Assembly: GCA_025642065.1 (NCBI GenBank)
Contig: JAODUP010000184.1
Location: forward strand, 124,001 to 188,000
Length of the DNA stretch: 64,000 bases
Direction: 5' to 3'
Source of the DNA: Paralvinella palmiformis
Taxonomy: Eukaryota > Annelida > Polychaeta > Terebellida > Alvinellidae
Both the position numbers and the translations under genes were made by a program. Shown here one piece after another: positions 1-12,632 of this stretch. Each line of letters begins with the position of its first letter. Position 1 is the first letter of the stretch. The notes under the pieces are model-generated. The model saw nothing but the letters and a program-made list of their open reading frames with translations. It was not told the DNA's origin and searched no databases.

Positions 1-1059
1 TAGGATAAGTCTACTAATCCCTGTTTACCGACGAAGTACCAGTCACTAGGTTTATTATTCTCAACAGTTGTCCAGTTACCAAAAACCCGGACGTTTGCGC
101 ACTTGAGCGAGTCAAGCGCCTATCTGGTACACGATGGGGGTGTCCGGTTTTGTGTGACCGAACGTTCTCATGGATGAGCTGACATCGGGAAGAAACGCTA
201 TTCGTGACAGCGAAAGTAATGACTCAGAATATGTATTTTATGTCGTTGTGTTGTTCGTATTGACTATCATTGGTGTGTTTCAGATCGTTAGTGTTGTTAA
301 GCCAATAAATGCTGTTGATCTCTACTGCTGTGTAGTAATTATTACACTTTTATGCCGCACTAATTAATATCGTTATCTTTCTGAACGGTTTAAATGATTC
401 AGATCAATACTGAACACGTTTTGGCATTAGGTACACAAGATGAAATGTAGCGATGTATTGGTGGTGATTTATGCGAAGCTCCGTGAATATTATTGGATAA
501 TAATATGCAATAGTTACATACAAGTCATGCACACGAGTCTCTCTCTCTCTCTCTGTGTGTGTGTATTGATAATATCATACACAGTTTCTAAATGAGACCC
601 CATATTGATGTTTTCCTCCCACATATTGTGCATACAGTAGAGATAGATATTATTGCTGATAGTATTGCTGAGATAGAGGTTTTGTTGCCAGTGTCGTGAT
701 ATGAAACGTTTTAGCTTTACATCATTGACAACAGCCACTATCAGCTGGCTATTGTCGGGATGATCGTGTTGTTTCTTTACTGATGACGGAAGATGGAAGA
801 AAGCTAAACTGGGTAAAAACGGGAAATGGTACTTATAATTGGATGTGGAAGCCATGATTTCGGACTGTATCAGAGCAGTACATTTCAGGGATAATATCTT
901 ACTATTTGTGATTTCAACAATATTATTAATTAACAAACAAAAGTTTATTAATTAGATGATAAATTAATCAAATGATAAATTACATAAACTGTATAATTGT
1001 AGAAAAGTATAATTAGACGCTTGTCATTTAGTTAATATGTGTCATCTTAAAAGTATGGC

Positions 1060-1200
1060 AGTTCTGATGGCACAGTGATTAGAGTGCTGTTCTGCAAATC
1101 TCCAGGTTTTGCATACGAATCCGGATCACACCTGTGTTTTGGGTTTTTAGGGTGTGATGCTGAGTCAACTTGATCCTAGTCAGGTTTTCGCTCGTAAAAT
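1060..1200 (+). repeat. tRNA-derived SINE fragment, family C
   Basis: The segment reads like a worn tRNA-type head (cagtgattagagtgctg, then a degenerate box B) followed by a tail with 'cacctgtgtttt'. The same layout recurs at 1895, 14545, 14810 and 20140 on this strand and at 31010, 32505, 37975 and 46900 on the other. Diverged copy. Confidence 0.5.
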
Positions 1201-1894
1201 TGGTATTAAAGTTACTGCTCTTGAAGTACGTTCAGTATATATCATTGAAATTGATAATTCTAGCTAAATCTTCTTGAGCATTTATATTTGAATTGATATA
1301 TATAGTTGAATTACAGAAAATAAATAATGACAAAATACCTTTTTATATATAAAAAAACTCATGAAATGTTGCCGCTCTGGATTCATTCCCCCGATGAATC
1401 ATCCAGAGTTTGAAATCATGATCCAAGATTATCTGTGCCAGTGCCTTATTCTGCACTGCTAACTCTCACAAATATACCAGACATTCTTGGTTTGTGAAAA
1501 GAAAATAGTGGTTGATTGGTAGACTGTGACGTATTAATATATCATCAGAAACGGATGAAGTCAGATTTCTGACAAATAGTGTTCTCAGTTCAGCTCTGAC
1601 ACAAGCTGGGTATGTTTGTCATAAAATGAGAACCTCGATGATGCTCTCTAATGTTTTGTGTTCACCGTCAATCATTTCTTGCTGCCCAAGGGTACTTTCT
1701 GAATTATTTTCATTGGCTGTTGGTCTGAATATGGAGATTTTATTCAATTTGTTGTTGGAGCGGTATTGGTCAAGAAACGGCAGTAAATGCTGGCTTTCTT
1801 ATTGAACTCTAGGACAACTCCGGGATGGACAAACACCAGACGAGTCAGTTCATCGAGTTAGTAAACAGTTATTGCTTGGTCGTGTACTGCACAC

Positions 1895-2060
1895 AGGACA
1901 TTCAGATAGCTGAGTAGATAGAGTAGTATGCTGCAAATCTCCGGGAAGGGGTTTGAATCCAGGTAATACCTGTGTTTGCGGGATTTTCCTTGAGTGATTT
2001 GATCTTCGGCCATATGTACCAGGTGTGACCTGTGTCGAGGGTAAACAAAGCACTCGTGCA
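1895..2060 (+). repeat. tRNA-derived SINE fragment, family C
   Basis: Head 'gctgcaaatctccgggaag', a box-B-like 'gtttgaatcc', and the tail words 'cctgtgtttgcggga' and 'cggccatatgtaccaggtg' match the other family C copies. It ends just before a CA microsatellite at 2076-2098. Confidence 0.55.
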
Positions 2061-2396
2061 TACATGAACAGACAGACACACACACACACACACACATGTT
2101 CTTGCCCATTTACAGTATATTAGTGATGGGCCAGTTTTGATCTTTGATGGTCATATGAATTTGCCATTCGTGTCGTATAAGAAAACATATCATATAAAAA
2201 AACATACTTTATACATGGTTTTAGCATTGCAGGAGTACTGTACAAGTTTGTGTCTGATAATTGATTAGGTTGCTGTCGAGTTCAATATTTGCTAAAATGC
2301 CAACATCTTTGCTTAAATGTTCATTTCTGGCATCAGATCTCTTCTATAGGTCAGTGTTTGACATCTCCTCTATCAATAGTTGCCATTTTCTTCCAG

Positions 2397-2690
2397 GTGG
2401 TCCATCTTGCCTCTCCGTACACGTGCAGGTTTTGCGGCAAGGGTTTCTCCTACCCGGAGACAGTCCAGAGGCACGAGAAGGCCGCCCATCTTGGCGTCTT
2501 CCCCTACCTGTGTCAGTACTGCGGAAAGGGATTTCAGAATAAGGACAACCTGAAGGGGCACATGTCGATGCATACTGGCGGAAAGCCGTACAAGTGCGCC
2601 GAGTGCGGCGCCGAGTTCAGGTGGAGACCGACTCTCGATGGGCACATACGAAAAATGCACAAGACCAATCACGGGCAGAAGACTGTGTGA
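2397..2690 (+). CDS. Alternative terminal exon A: three C2H2 zinc fingers
   Basis: Terminal exon of a C2H2 zinc-finger protein, presumably a nuclear DNA-binding transcription factor. The acceptor is a pyrimidine tract ending ttccag at 2396; the first codon is GTG (phase 0) and the stop is TGA at 2688-2690. Fingers in order: CRFC..H-x4-H, CQYC..H-x3-H, CAEC..H-x4-H, all C-x2-C-x12-H, joined by short linkers (LGVFPYLC and HTGGKPYKC). The finger 2/3 linker is close to the classical TGEKPY type. About 97 codons with no finger-free N-terminal part of its own, so it must be spliced to upstream exons outside the window. A candidate ATTAAA poly(A) signal lies at 2763-2768. Very similar to exons B and C, weaker to D and E. 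The family assignment is secure; the parent gene (BTB-zinc-finger/lola-like) is inferred. Confidence 0.88.
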   Translation: MVHLASPYTCRFCGKGFSYPETVQRHEKAAHLGVFPYLCQYCGKGFQNKDNLKGHMSMHTGGKPYKCAECGAEFRWRPTLDGHIRKMHKTNHGQKTV

Positions 2691-4587
2691 CGATTGTTTT
2701 GGAGATTCTGTCATCAGTTCCATGAGGCATCCAATCCGGGACTGATGTGGCTTTTGTAATCTATTAAACTCAATTACAATGAAGTTGGGTGGATTTTTTT
2801 TTAACCAGAAACAGGTTTTGGCGAACTCGGATACCATCTGATAAACCAATGGTAGCATGTTTGGGTTAACAGTCGTGTGTTCATACATTATTAGAAATTT
2901 TTGTCTACATGATTATGTTATGCACACACGCGCGTACACACACACACATACACACGTCTATACCGACACATGCACAGGAAACTTGTCATACTTATTACTA
3001 CTTCATTTAGATATACACGCAGTTGTTATGGTTGACACAGTTAGAGATTATTACTGCCACAGACATAACAGCTACAGCTGTATATTACTGTGATGACCCA
3101 ATGGACATGTGCCAATTTGATACAGCTGTATCTTGTTACTGGCCCAGATACAGAGTTTCAGCCTTGTTGTTGTCTTGATGTAGAAAATCTTGTATGCGAG
3201 TTCATTAGTGCCGGTGCAGGTGGTATATCTTAATTTAAACAACTGAATGTTGTCAGCTTTGTTTGATTGTTTCAGAATATTATCTTTGTGGAGAAGGTTA
3301 TCTTTGTTAACTGGAGTGTTGTCAAAATTATGGTCACATGTTTGTAAAATTGAAGTACAATTTGACTCCGACTCTTTCTTGTGTGTGTGTGTGTGTGACA
3401 GTTTTGGTTACCAGATCTCGCACACGTCTCTACAACATTTCTCGCGGCACACTTCCGCCATATTGTGAGCACACCTACGTCAAGTTGACCATATTCATTC
3501 GATATTAAAACCAGCCAGTATTGCAGTGGATGCATGTGGACCTGTGTTGTGCTGAACAAAGATAACTTGTACTTGATTGAACACAACCTGTAACTTGCTG
3601 AATAATCTGGCCTGTGTCGTGTTGGACGAATACTATTTCAAGATGCTTTGCAGTTGTTAGGTCTAAACGTTTTTAGAAATCCTACTTAAAAAATTTGTTC
3701 ATCCCAGATATGCGAATATAAGGCGTTTACAGGCACACATTCACGCACAAATAACGGAGAGGAAAGTTGACTTGTAGAAAACAAGCCAAAACAATGGAAT
3801 TCTAGAAAAGACAGAAGTGTAGAGATTGGTGTGATTTATTTCATGGGTGGACTACAATAGCGATGAAGGGAAAAAATTATTATTGTCTCTATTACACAAA
3901 TTTATGATCTGGTGTTCTCCATCGATTGCAGCAGCATTTTGTTCTGACTAGTAAAAAAATGATAGTTTTAATAGCTAGCAATTTTTTGTTGGGCTTAGTA
4001 AGAAATTTGGTTGGGCTAGTGGTTTTGAATTTTACTAGCTCAGTGGCTAGTGAGATGTAGACATAGTGTATCTGGCCCTGACAGAACACTGGTGAGAAAG
4101 AATGAGTTGTAAAATAAATATAATGGTAGCTTTCACGAGCAAATCCTGATAAACAGATGAGTCTTTTTAGTGAATGGATGTATATTTAACTTGCTGGATA
4201 ATTATTACTTGTTGAATAAATGTATTCGTTGAAAGCCGAACAGTGCTGGCATTGTGCACCCAAAGCTTTAATTTGCTGGATGAACAAATACATTGCAAAA
4301 CAACCTTAAGTCAGGATGAACACACACACAGATTTCATGGTCTGGTGCATGATTTTTCCATTCACTTTTAACATACGTGTGGGTATATTCTGTGAATTTT
4401 CTGACTTCTGTCTGTACACAACAGGATGGTGGTGACGATCTAATCCAAACTCAATGCTTGGTACTGGTGTTATTTGGTGAAATTTTATCATACAAGCGCT
4501 GCCAAAAATCTTAATTCAACTTACTGCGTATTAATTCTGCCAGTATTCATGACGTTCTGTATGCAATGCTTGTGTATTTTCTTACAG
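2691..4587. other. Region between exons A and B
   Basis: 3' UTR of exon A and/or intron. It holds CA/GT microsatellites near 2933-2955 and 3380-3400 and AATAAA-type motifs near 4103-4110 and 4213. No further finger motif or coding segment was seen. Confidence 0.45.
2763..2768 (+). terminator. Candidate poly(A) signal for exon A
   Basis: ATTAAA about 75 bases after the exon A stop, at a distance typical for a short 3' UTR. No transcript evidence. Confidence 0.3.
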
Positions 4588-4860
4588 GTGGAATCTGTCC
4601 CTCGGTTCGCATGTAGGTTTTGTGGCAAACGGTTCTCGTATCCCAAAACCCTCCAGAGACACGAAAACGCCGTCCATCGTGGTGTCTTCCCCTATCAGTG
4701 TCAGTACTGCGGCAAGGGATTCCAGAACCGGGATCACATGAAGGGACACCTCTCGACACACACTGGCGGAATGGCCTACAAGTGTTGCTATTGCGGGGCC
4801 GAGTTTAAGTGGAAGCCAACTCTCGATGGACATCTGAGGAAAGTGCACAGGCAAAATTAG
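4588..4860 (+). CDS. Alternative terminal exon B: three C2H2 zinc fingers
   Basis: The acceptor is tgtgtattttcttacag ending at 4587; the exon opens in phase 0 (GTG GAA) and ends TAG at 4858-4860. Three fingers: CRFC..H-x4-H, CQYC..H-x3-H and CCYC..H-x4-H, each with x12 between the second Cys and first His. The linkers RGVFPYQC and HTGGMAYKC match exon A. It is 91 residues ending soon after the last His, so the stop is native. Helix residues differ from exon A mainly in fingers 1 and 2 (PKTLQR versus PETVQR; NRDHMKG versus NKDNLKG), suggesting related but not identical DNA targets. Probably an alternative 3' end sharing the same upstream exons as A; that sharing is inferred from phase and layout. 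Confidence 0.88.
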   Translation: MESVPRFACRFCGKRFSYPKTLQRHENAVHRGVFPYQCQYCGKGFQNRDHMKGHLSTHTGGMAYKCCYCGAEFKWKPTLDGHLRKVHRQN

Positions 4861-7214
4861 AGTATTTCGCATTCGGAACAGCGGTACTGACCACGGCTGA
4901 AACGGCATCCATTTGGTTTTTCTCACATTCTGCATTCGGTGTGGTGTTAGCATCTCCCCGTTTAGCCAGTCCAACATTAAGACCACTCCTCATCAATATC
5001 ATTCTCCATTTGAGCTGCAGAAAGTCCAGAAATGGTACATTTAGAGGAATTTCCTATATTTAGATGAGATGTTTGGAGTTTGGACAGGTTTTACGTGGTC
5101 AAGAAGTTGTTGGAACTATTTGTTGTGTGCATAGTTGTTGTGTCAAAGTGTGTCCATTCAAGTATACAGTCTGTATCTACTATATGGATTGAATTATCCA
5201 TCTGTAAATGTGTTTACTCTTGTAGTGTGTTGCTGATATATATATATATAGTAACCTCCAATTGTGACTATCATAAAAGGCCATTAAAAGATGCTTCTGT
5301 CCCATTGAGCGAGCCTCTCTTTGGTTTCATGGCTTGAACCTGCGTTAAAAAGCTACCCTCACTTAAATACATCCTATCATGGGTAGAGTCACAGCCTCTG
5401 TTACTGTTGGAGATAGGGTATTTTTATCTTCATCATTTGTGTGATCCAGTCATTCAGTTAACTTATTGTGTTACTAGAACACTTGGATTGCACGATGTTT
5501 TAGGGAAAATAGCAAATTAAGTGGTATGGCAATGAGTGGGTGAGCTTACAAGTCATAGATGTTTTGGACAGGGCATGGGAGAGCCAGAGAAACTGGTAAA
5601 TATTACAGCTACTGAAAACTGTTGTGGCTAATTATTAATGCACCCATCGCTGGCAGCTAAAAACAGCACGTCCACATGCGGGGGGTGAGAGTGTCAGGTA
5701 TAAGACCGGCTGAAATGTCAATGTCCCAGTTGAGCCAAAATTTAATTATTAATTGACAGAACGATGACAGCAACAAAATGTTGATGATGTTAATGGCTTT
5801 TGTAATGTGTAGGAATTAAAGGGCCTTTTGTTTGTGTAATATATGTGACTGCGAGTCGACGTATTGTTAAATTTGTTTGAATGGTGATGTTTTGTGAACC
5901 GAGTGCTAATCAATGTAAATGAGGCAAAGCGATGATGATGTTGATGGAGATGGTGATGATGACCACCACGATGATGATGCTGATGCTGCGGAGACCAATA
6001 TTGTTTACGGTTAGGTGTAGATGGCAAGAGGAGGAACAAAATGATAATTGTTGTTACCTGGCTTATATTGATAATGATATACTTCTGTTGTTAATGTTAC
6101 CAGTAATTAAGATATTCATACTGATAAGGATATTGGCATTTTCTTGTTGTTGGTGTTATTAATGGATCTGTGTGTAAAATAAACCAGTTTACTGAACAGC
6201 CAGTATTAAAAAACAGTCTAATACAAAACAGTTATTTTATTCATTTATTTTGCACTGGCTGTATATTCTGGAACAATTTGCAAATAGTTGTAATCAACTT
6301 GAACTGACAACAGATAGCAAATGTGAACCGTAATTTTGCTATGTACGATGGTGAGAAAGGTGACATCTGTTTTGCATCTCTGATATTTTCATTAGGTGAT
6401 AAACGCGTTCCGTTTAATTCACATACGGTAAAAAGTACGGTTATTTGAGACAAAATTTCATGACATTCACAAAAATCGCACAATGCCTGCAAGAAGGCCA
6501 TCTAATTTTTGCCAGTACCTGTCACCTATCAGAACAAGCTCAGAGTACCTTAAGACTCACATTTGACAAAATACTGATATGCCGTTTTATACATAAAGGA
6601 GTGCATGTCGGCACACACACACACAACACACACACACACACACACACATTTATTATTTGAGTGAACATGCACAAGCACATCCAACTGAGACATAATTATA
6701 TTATTCCTAAACGAAGGGTACTGATAAAGCATAAAATACAATTAACTATTTTCTGTTGCTGTATAGAATAAGCAAATATTGGGAAAATGGCTCAGAAATA
6801 GTAAACAAAGTCAGCGTTAAATAATCTTTAGGCAAGTACATTATTACATAAAATTTCTTAACTGACTGCTTAAAACCCACAGTGAAATTTTCTCCTAATA
6901 ATATTGGCACCGGTTCCAATAACTTACTTGAGAGCTCAAATTAAAACTCAGAATGAGACATCTGGAATTGTAGTGTATTAGAAGTGGCTCCTTTTTTAAT
7001 TGACACATTATTAAATGAAGCATCATTTATCAGTTATACCATATTTATTTCATGTTTTCTTACACTAATTTTGTACATGGCAGTTACATGTACGCCTACA
7101 GTCAGAATAAGACATCTTGTTGGTTTACTGTCTGAAGTTTGTATATCTTTTAATTGCAGTGTTTTAGAAATATACAGATATAATTATGTTTAAAAGCTCC
7201 CATACTATGTGAGA

Positions 7215-7249
<35 letters not shown>

Positions 7250-7457
7250 CTGTGTGTTTGTATGTCTGATTGGAGGGGTTTACCATTAAATGATTTCTTA
7301 TATACGTAGTTACTTCTAGACTGTAGTCATCTGGTTGTGTATCTATGGTAGTCTGGAACTGAGGTTTTGTTTGTTATGAAGAGTGTTTTTAATTTTAGTT
7401 GAATGACAGCCAAAACCCGTCGCTCACCAGTATATACAAAGTGTATATGTTTTACAG
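4861..7457. other. Region between exons B and C
   Basis: Contains a possible ATTAAA at 5283-5288 after exon B, a GAT/ACC-rich trinucleotide patch at about 5930-6000, a CA run at 6613-6648 and a TA run at about 7213-7249. No exon recognised. Confidence 0.45.
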
Positions 7458-7477
7458 GTTTTGCTCTCTTCGCGAAG

Positions 7478-7744
7478 ATACGCTGCAGCTTTTGTGAGAA
7501 GAATTATTCGCACCCAAAGGCGGTCCGACGGCACGAGAGGGCGGCCCACTTCGGCGTCTTCACGTATCGGTGTCACATTTGCGGAAAGGGATTTCAAAAT
7601 AAGGACAACATGACGGGACACTTATCCGAGCACACTGGCGGAAAGTTTTATAAGTGCGGTGTGTGCGGAGTGGAGTTCAGGTGGCGGGCCAGTCTAGATT
7701 GTCACGTCAAGAAACGCCACAATAATATTGCGCAGAATCTCTGA
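7478..7744 (+). CDS. Alternative terminal exon C: three C2H2 zinc fingers
   Basis: Three fingers: CSFC..H-x4-H, CHIC..H-x3-H, CGVC..H-x4-H (all x12), stop TGA at 7742-7744. It belongs with exons A and B (GVFTYRC and HTGGKFYKC linkers; FRWRASLDCH in finger 3). The start is uncertain. The best-looking acceptor (tgttttacag, ending 7457) would put the finger frame in phase 1, unlike its four sister exons. A second AG 20 bases on (ctctcttcgcgaag, ending 7477) restores phase 0 and leaves only two residues before the first zinc-binding Cys. I chose the phase-0 site because interchangeable terminal exons must share one phase. If 7458 is used, this exon cannot join the same donor in frame. Confidence 0.8.
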   Translation: MRCSFCEKNYSHPKAVRRHERAAHFGVFTYRCHICGKGFQNKDNMTGHLSEHTGGKFYKCGVCGVEFRWRASLDCHVKKRHNNIAQNL

Positions 7745-8328
7745 GCTGGATCAGACAGAGTGGTTTTCAAGAACACAGTCAAATACGACACTACAGTGAA
7801 CTGTGTGCATTGAAGCCAAACAAAATATTGTAGGACTGTTTCATAAATTGACTTCTTGGTAAATTGTTCACAGCGTTTTGTAAATGTTCGTATTATGTTT
7901 GCGAATAATCATCTCCATAGCTTATTGTTTTTGGGCTTGGAGATGTTAGGATTATTAGTTCTGTTTGTTGTGTTGGAGAGAAATATTTATCGACCTCCCC
8001 CAGGTGTTGAGATAATTACATACTGTATAAACATAACATTTTATTGTCCCATGTTATGTATTGTGTTGTTTAATAGTTAGATGTTTACTCGTAACCACTA
8101 TAAACAAACACACAAACAGCCTGGTGTCTCAAAACTTTTAGAGCAGCTCATATTTCTTAAAAAAATGTCCTTTACTGTAATAATAATGATAAATTATTGT
8201 TTAATTTTCAAATCCTGAAATGTCATTAAATATTACCTAATTCATTTGTATATTAACGATATGTAAACTCATATGAATTGTTCAGCTTTTGGCTGTCAGT
8301 GTGCTACAGGAATAAGTGTGATTGATGT

Positions 8329-8334
8329 AATAAA
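8329..8334 (+). terminator. Candidate poly(A) signal for exon C
   Basis: AATAAA about 590 bases after the exon C stop. Motif only. Confidence 0.25.
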
Positions 8335-9431
8335 AACTGAGTGAAATCACGTAGTTAAAGGGAAGTATGTAGAATCTTAGCTATATGAAATATTAGTTTT
8401 AATTATTGGTAATTTAAAGATTTAGGGCTACAAGACCTGAGCTTACACACATCATATCTATTACATAATCATCAGAATAAAGAAGATTACACATTGGTCA
8501 TCATTTATGTTTCAATAAATCCCTAGGCACTGATTTGTAATGATTAACATATTCATGAATCTTTTACAACCGCATCTAAACTTCGCTGATATCATGGAAC
8601 TTTCAAGATATTTGCTTAAACAATTACCAGACGTGACATCCTATGAATGAAATCCTCATCGTCATTTTAATTGGCACGCCATGGAAGTAAACAAAATGCT
8701 TCAAGCAGGATGTGACAATCATCAAAGGGGTGAATAAATGAAAACGATTGTTTTGGTGATCCTGTGGCATATTTGATGGAAGAAAACATGGATTCTCGCG
8801 AACAGAGTTCTAAATATTACGTAGAACCAATAAAATATTGGACTCGTATTATGTGTGAATGTCTCTGAAAGATTGCTAAATATGGAATATTGTGAGGTTT
8901 GTTGAACCCTTCTGGGAATGATTATTTGTTGATTTTAAATCGTTGTCATAATTTATTAGAGGTCAGTGAACATCGAGTTGGATTTTGTTCATTTATTTCT
9001 ACTATGACGAGGTGTCATCATTATAAAACTCCAGTATTGGACGAAGTTCTGCAGCTTTGTTGAAGATCGCACGTCGTTTGTTTCGCTCAATCTTGCACTA
9101 GTTGTATGAACGAAATATTGTTTAAGAACACGAATGGTAAATGTCTGCTCTTTATCATTTGTAACGTTTAACCTGATAATATTGGTCCGTTCTGTTCCAC
9201 TTCTGCTGAAGACATTCATTTGGTTTTTCTTCGACGATATTATTTTGATTCGATTCGAAAATATTTTAAGATACGTGAATGGTTGTGACTGACCACTTAC
9301 AGACTTGGCCAGTTTGGGAGTTTGGATTCTTGAATTTTTTTTTATGATTTTAACATTTAAGTATTGTGAGTCTAATATTTCAAAATGTGGTACAGTAATC
9401 CTTTTCACTGTCATGCCATTACCAACAAAGT

Positions 9432-9441
9432 AACACACACA

Positions 9442-9491
<50 letters not shown>
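9432..9491. repeat. CA/TA microsatellite
   Basis: A short CA run followed by about 25 TA units. It creates spurious reading frames of alternating Tyr and Ile on both strands. Confidence 0.9.
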
Positions 9492-9494
<3 letters not shown>

Positions 9495-11827
9495 CAGAAT
9501 TCACACATTCCTACATCAGATTTGCCACCAAAACATTGAACTAGATGTTGATAAATATGTTTTGGTGAGCACCTGGACTCTCATTTAATCTACAGCTTGA
9601 TGAACTTATTTAAACATCGACAACTTCCACCAAACACAACATCACTTTATATGGGAAAATCCTTGCGACATTAAAATAGACTGTTTTGGGCATGTAGTCT
9701 GCTAACCGGTAGCTGTTATCTGCTTAGCTGTGTTTAGCCTCATTTTGTCATCGCCGTTGGAATTTTTGGTGAATATCTGTCGGTATCAAACCTTTGAACA
9801 AGTTCAATGTGGCAGATTGGTTCTAATGACCTCTTGGCGAGTTTGTAATTAATAACAACACCCCCCGAGATATTGTGCATTATTACGATGGCATGTCTTG
9901 GTTTTCATCTACTTTCTTGCGCATGAAAGTATTTAAGTATTATTCCCCACCCGGTCCAATGTTGATGGATTGATCTTGATAATAATGACATCAGAAACGT
10001 ATTGTCCAATGGATAAACACAGTTGTATTCAGTTAAAATTAACTTAACTCTGTATTAAGCTACTAGTCTAAGTCACACTTTCTACAATGAGTGGGTACCT
10101 GGTTCGTTTAGCTTCGGTGCTGGTCATACGTGATAAGTATGGATGAGGGGCGGGCGGGGGTGGGGAAATCTCACGAACATGAATACCTACAAGATAGGGT
10201 TAGAATTTTAACTTCTATAGAGCAGCACTCAGCTACTGCAGAATTAATAATGTCCCTGCGATGATGAATATTTCGCAGAATTCCAAAGACCACAAATAGA
10301 TTCTATTTATTTAAAATTAGAATGTCTTAAGAACTGTCAGATTTATGCCCACGTTATTAAATCCTTACAAGTTTGTATCATATTGCATCTCTGTTGATTT
10401 TTTAGGTCTACGATTGTGTGTGTGTGTGTGTGTGTGATATTACCATAACAGTCTTACATAGTTTGGTGTAATGATATGTTTTTATTTTGGAAAAGACGTT
10501 TGTGGATTAAACCGGAATACTTTGAAGACACTTGGTCTATTATTTATTTATTTCATTGAAATTATAATTTGTGACATGCAAAAATACAAGTAGGAAAATA
10601 TTATAGATAATTTGCCCATAAATCACTCGTGTTTCTCCTTGCACTCTTATTAATATTGGATCTTTTTCAAGTCCAGATTATTAATAGAAATAAATTTGGG
10701 GTAAACCAATAGCCTCATTAGTGTTTTTCATTCAGTGCAATTCGGGTATGATCCTCATTAAATTTTCACATAACACGTATTTAATCTTCAACAGCGTTAT
10801 TAAAATACCGAATTTATTCCAATGCAGCTGACGTTCATTCATCGTTTTCAAGTGCAGGTTGTTTGCCATACCTTTTTATGGGATGCTCAGTACAGGCAGT
10901 AATGGGTTGAATACAATTAGCCGTTAGTTGACACATGGCTCGACCGTACGGTACTGGAGTTGTGAAAAGGAGAATCCTGTTACGAAGACTCTTTACCGGT
11001 CTTCGATGTTTGTAGCACCTGATTAGCTCGGCCACAAATGGTACAGGTGTAGTTAGTTGGAGGCCAAATTATGTCCTACTTTCTCGTGGCTGCTACGCCA
11101 CTTGGATGATAATAGATCACACAGAAAAGTAAACAAGTAGATGAGATTTAGATTATAGATATCTATCTCAGACAGCTGCTGAAGTTCTCCTCATAAATAG
11201 CTTCATATATGGATTACTGAGATGATATTATTTCTGTTTAAGTGGATGAAACTGATGAGATGAGATGAGAAAGGCAAAGGAAGAAAACATGCGCGTCAAT
11301 CAAAACTTGTGTTGTATTCACTTGTATGCTACCTTAACAATGCCAGATTATTATACACATAATGATGACATGCTGACAAACTTAACTGGGATTAGTTTGA
11401 TGACTCAAAATGTTGATTTTTGTTGGTCAGAAACTTATCAGTAAATTGTAAGGAAGTGCTTCTCAAATTTAATAGTAGCGATTATGTAAAAGGAATACTG
11501 GGTAATACAAAATCTGATGAAAGCTCATGGAATTTTCACGCCAGATTTAGCTCGCATTAGCCAGAATGAGCAAGCATCCAACTTCAAACAGAATTTGGTG
11601 TCTTCTGGAATGCCTCGTATGGATTTTATGAATATTTGCTACGTTTTCTTGAATACTTAGATGGATTGTTGTGTCAGTAGCACACTGTCGTCTTAAACGA
11701 ATGGCTGCATCCAGAAATTCAGCTGTACATTATAATGAACAAATTGTGGATATTTAGTATTGGGTTCAACATTGTGTCTTTCTCCATGTATTTTTATTTA
11801 ACTCTCTGTTTTGTATTTCTTCGCCAG

Positions 11828-12136
11828 ATTCAACCCGCTGGAGCTTATGTGTGCTCCTTGTGCAATAAGCCATTCAAGTACAAGAGGTCATTGCAGGTGC
11901 ACAAGAAAACCCACCAGGGCATATACCGTTATATCTGTCCTTACTGTAATAAAGGGTGTACTTCGACCGCAATGCTGAAGGGACACATCGCCAACAAACA
12001 CACCGGGGTCAAGGAGTTCAAATGTAGCCTGTGCAATGAGGAATTCACCTATCCCGTTAACCTGAAGACACACATGATTAGGAGACATCCAGAGAGCGTT
12101 TCCTTTCAGGTTTGTGGTGTGTCCCATTTGAAATAG
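11828..12136 (+). CDS. Alternative exon D: three C2H2 zinc fingers
   Basis: The acceptor tatttcttcgccag ends at 11827; phase 0 (ATT CAA CCC). Three fingers: CSLC..H-x3-H, CPYC..H-x4-H, CSLC..H-x4-H, all x12. It forms a second subfamily with exon E: NKPFKYK in finger 1, CPYCNKGCTS in finger 2, a KEFKC linker. The reading frame runs to TAG at 12134-12136. However, the codon CAG at 12107-12109 is followed by GTTTGT, a good donor in phase 0, and exon E begins in phase 0. The transcript may therefore either read through to its own stop or splice D to E to give six fingers. Parent gene inferred, as for exon A. Confidence 0.85.
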   Translation: MQPAGAYVCSLCNKPFKYKRSLQVHKKTHQGIYRYICPYCNKGCTSTAMLKGHIANKHTGVKEFKCSLCNEEFTYPVNLKTHMIRRHPESVSFQVCGVSHLK

Positions 12137-12632
12137 GCGTGAAGGCTTTTTTTAAAAAGGAATTCTGGTTCGCGTTGTCTTCAAATTAGATTCTAATCGA
12201 TTATAAAACGGACTTACATGTGGTTAGTGACCTCAGCAAACGTGGTTGATGCCTTTTCTTGGCTACTAACTAGGTATGGGACTGTCAAGTCTAGGTTTAA
12301 TGTGGATAATGCAGAAGATTAAAACTGACTGTACTTGGAAATTTTAATCGTATTTATTGACATGTATCTGTTTTATGTACAAGCTGGAAATATTTGGGCT
12401 GTTTTAATTTACTGCCACCATATTCAGTATATTGTTACCTTAGAGAGAGACAGTAAATGTTTTTGATTTAGAATTAATGATTATTAAATAATATTTCTAT
12501 TTATGCCTTTATTTATATTTGAAACACACAAGGACTTGACTCCGAATTAATGTTAGATTGATCTCCGCCCACTTTTGTCGTAAAAACAAATGACGTATTG
12601 AGATCCACAGCAAATTTGGTGTATATTTTCAG
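12137..12632. other. Region between exons D and E
   Basis: Under 500 bases of AT-rich intron or 3' UTR, with ATTAAA at 12318-12323 as a possible 3' end for exon D. No other feature. Confidence 0.4.

Larger units (their letters stand above)
1..2396. other. Non-coding stretch upstream of first zinc-finger exon
   Basis: No exon is convincing here. It is AT-rich and probably intronic for the zinc-finger locus. It contains a TC/TG microsatellite near 537-564, a CA run near 2076-2098, and two SINE-like segments at about 1060-1200 and 1895-2060. A 65-codon reading frame at 170-367 with one hydrophobic stretch has no supporting splice or homology signal. Confidence 0.5.
7745..11827. other. Region between exons C and D
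   Basis: About 4 kb with AATAAA at 8329-8334 (possible 3' end for exon C), a CA/TA tract at 9432-9491 and a GT run near 10414-10438. Nothing else coding was recognised on either strand. Confidence 0.45.

Noticed and set aside
170..367. 65-codon frame with one hydrophobic segment
   Set aside because: No homology, no splice context, no conserved motif; AT-rich chance frame is more likely.
5932..6162. Met-rich frame
   Set aside because: GAT/ATG trinucleotide repeat; composition artefact on both strands.
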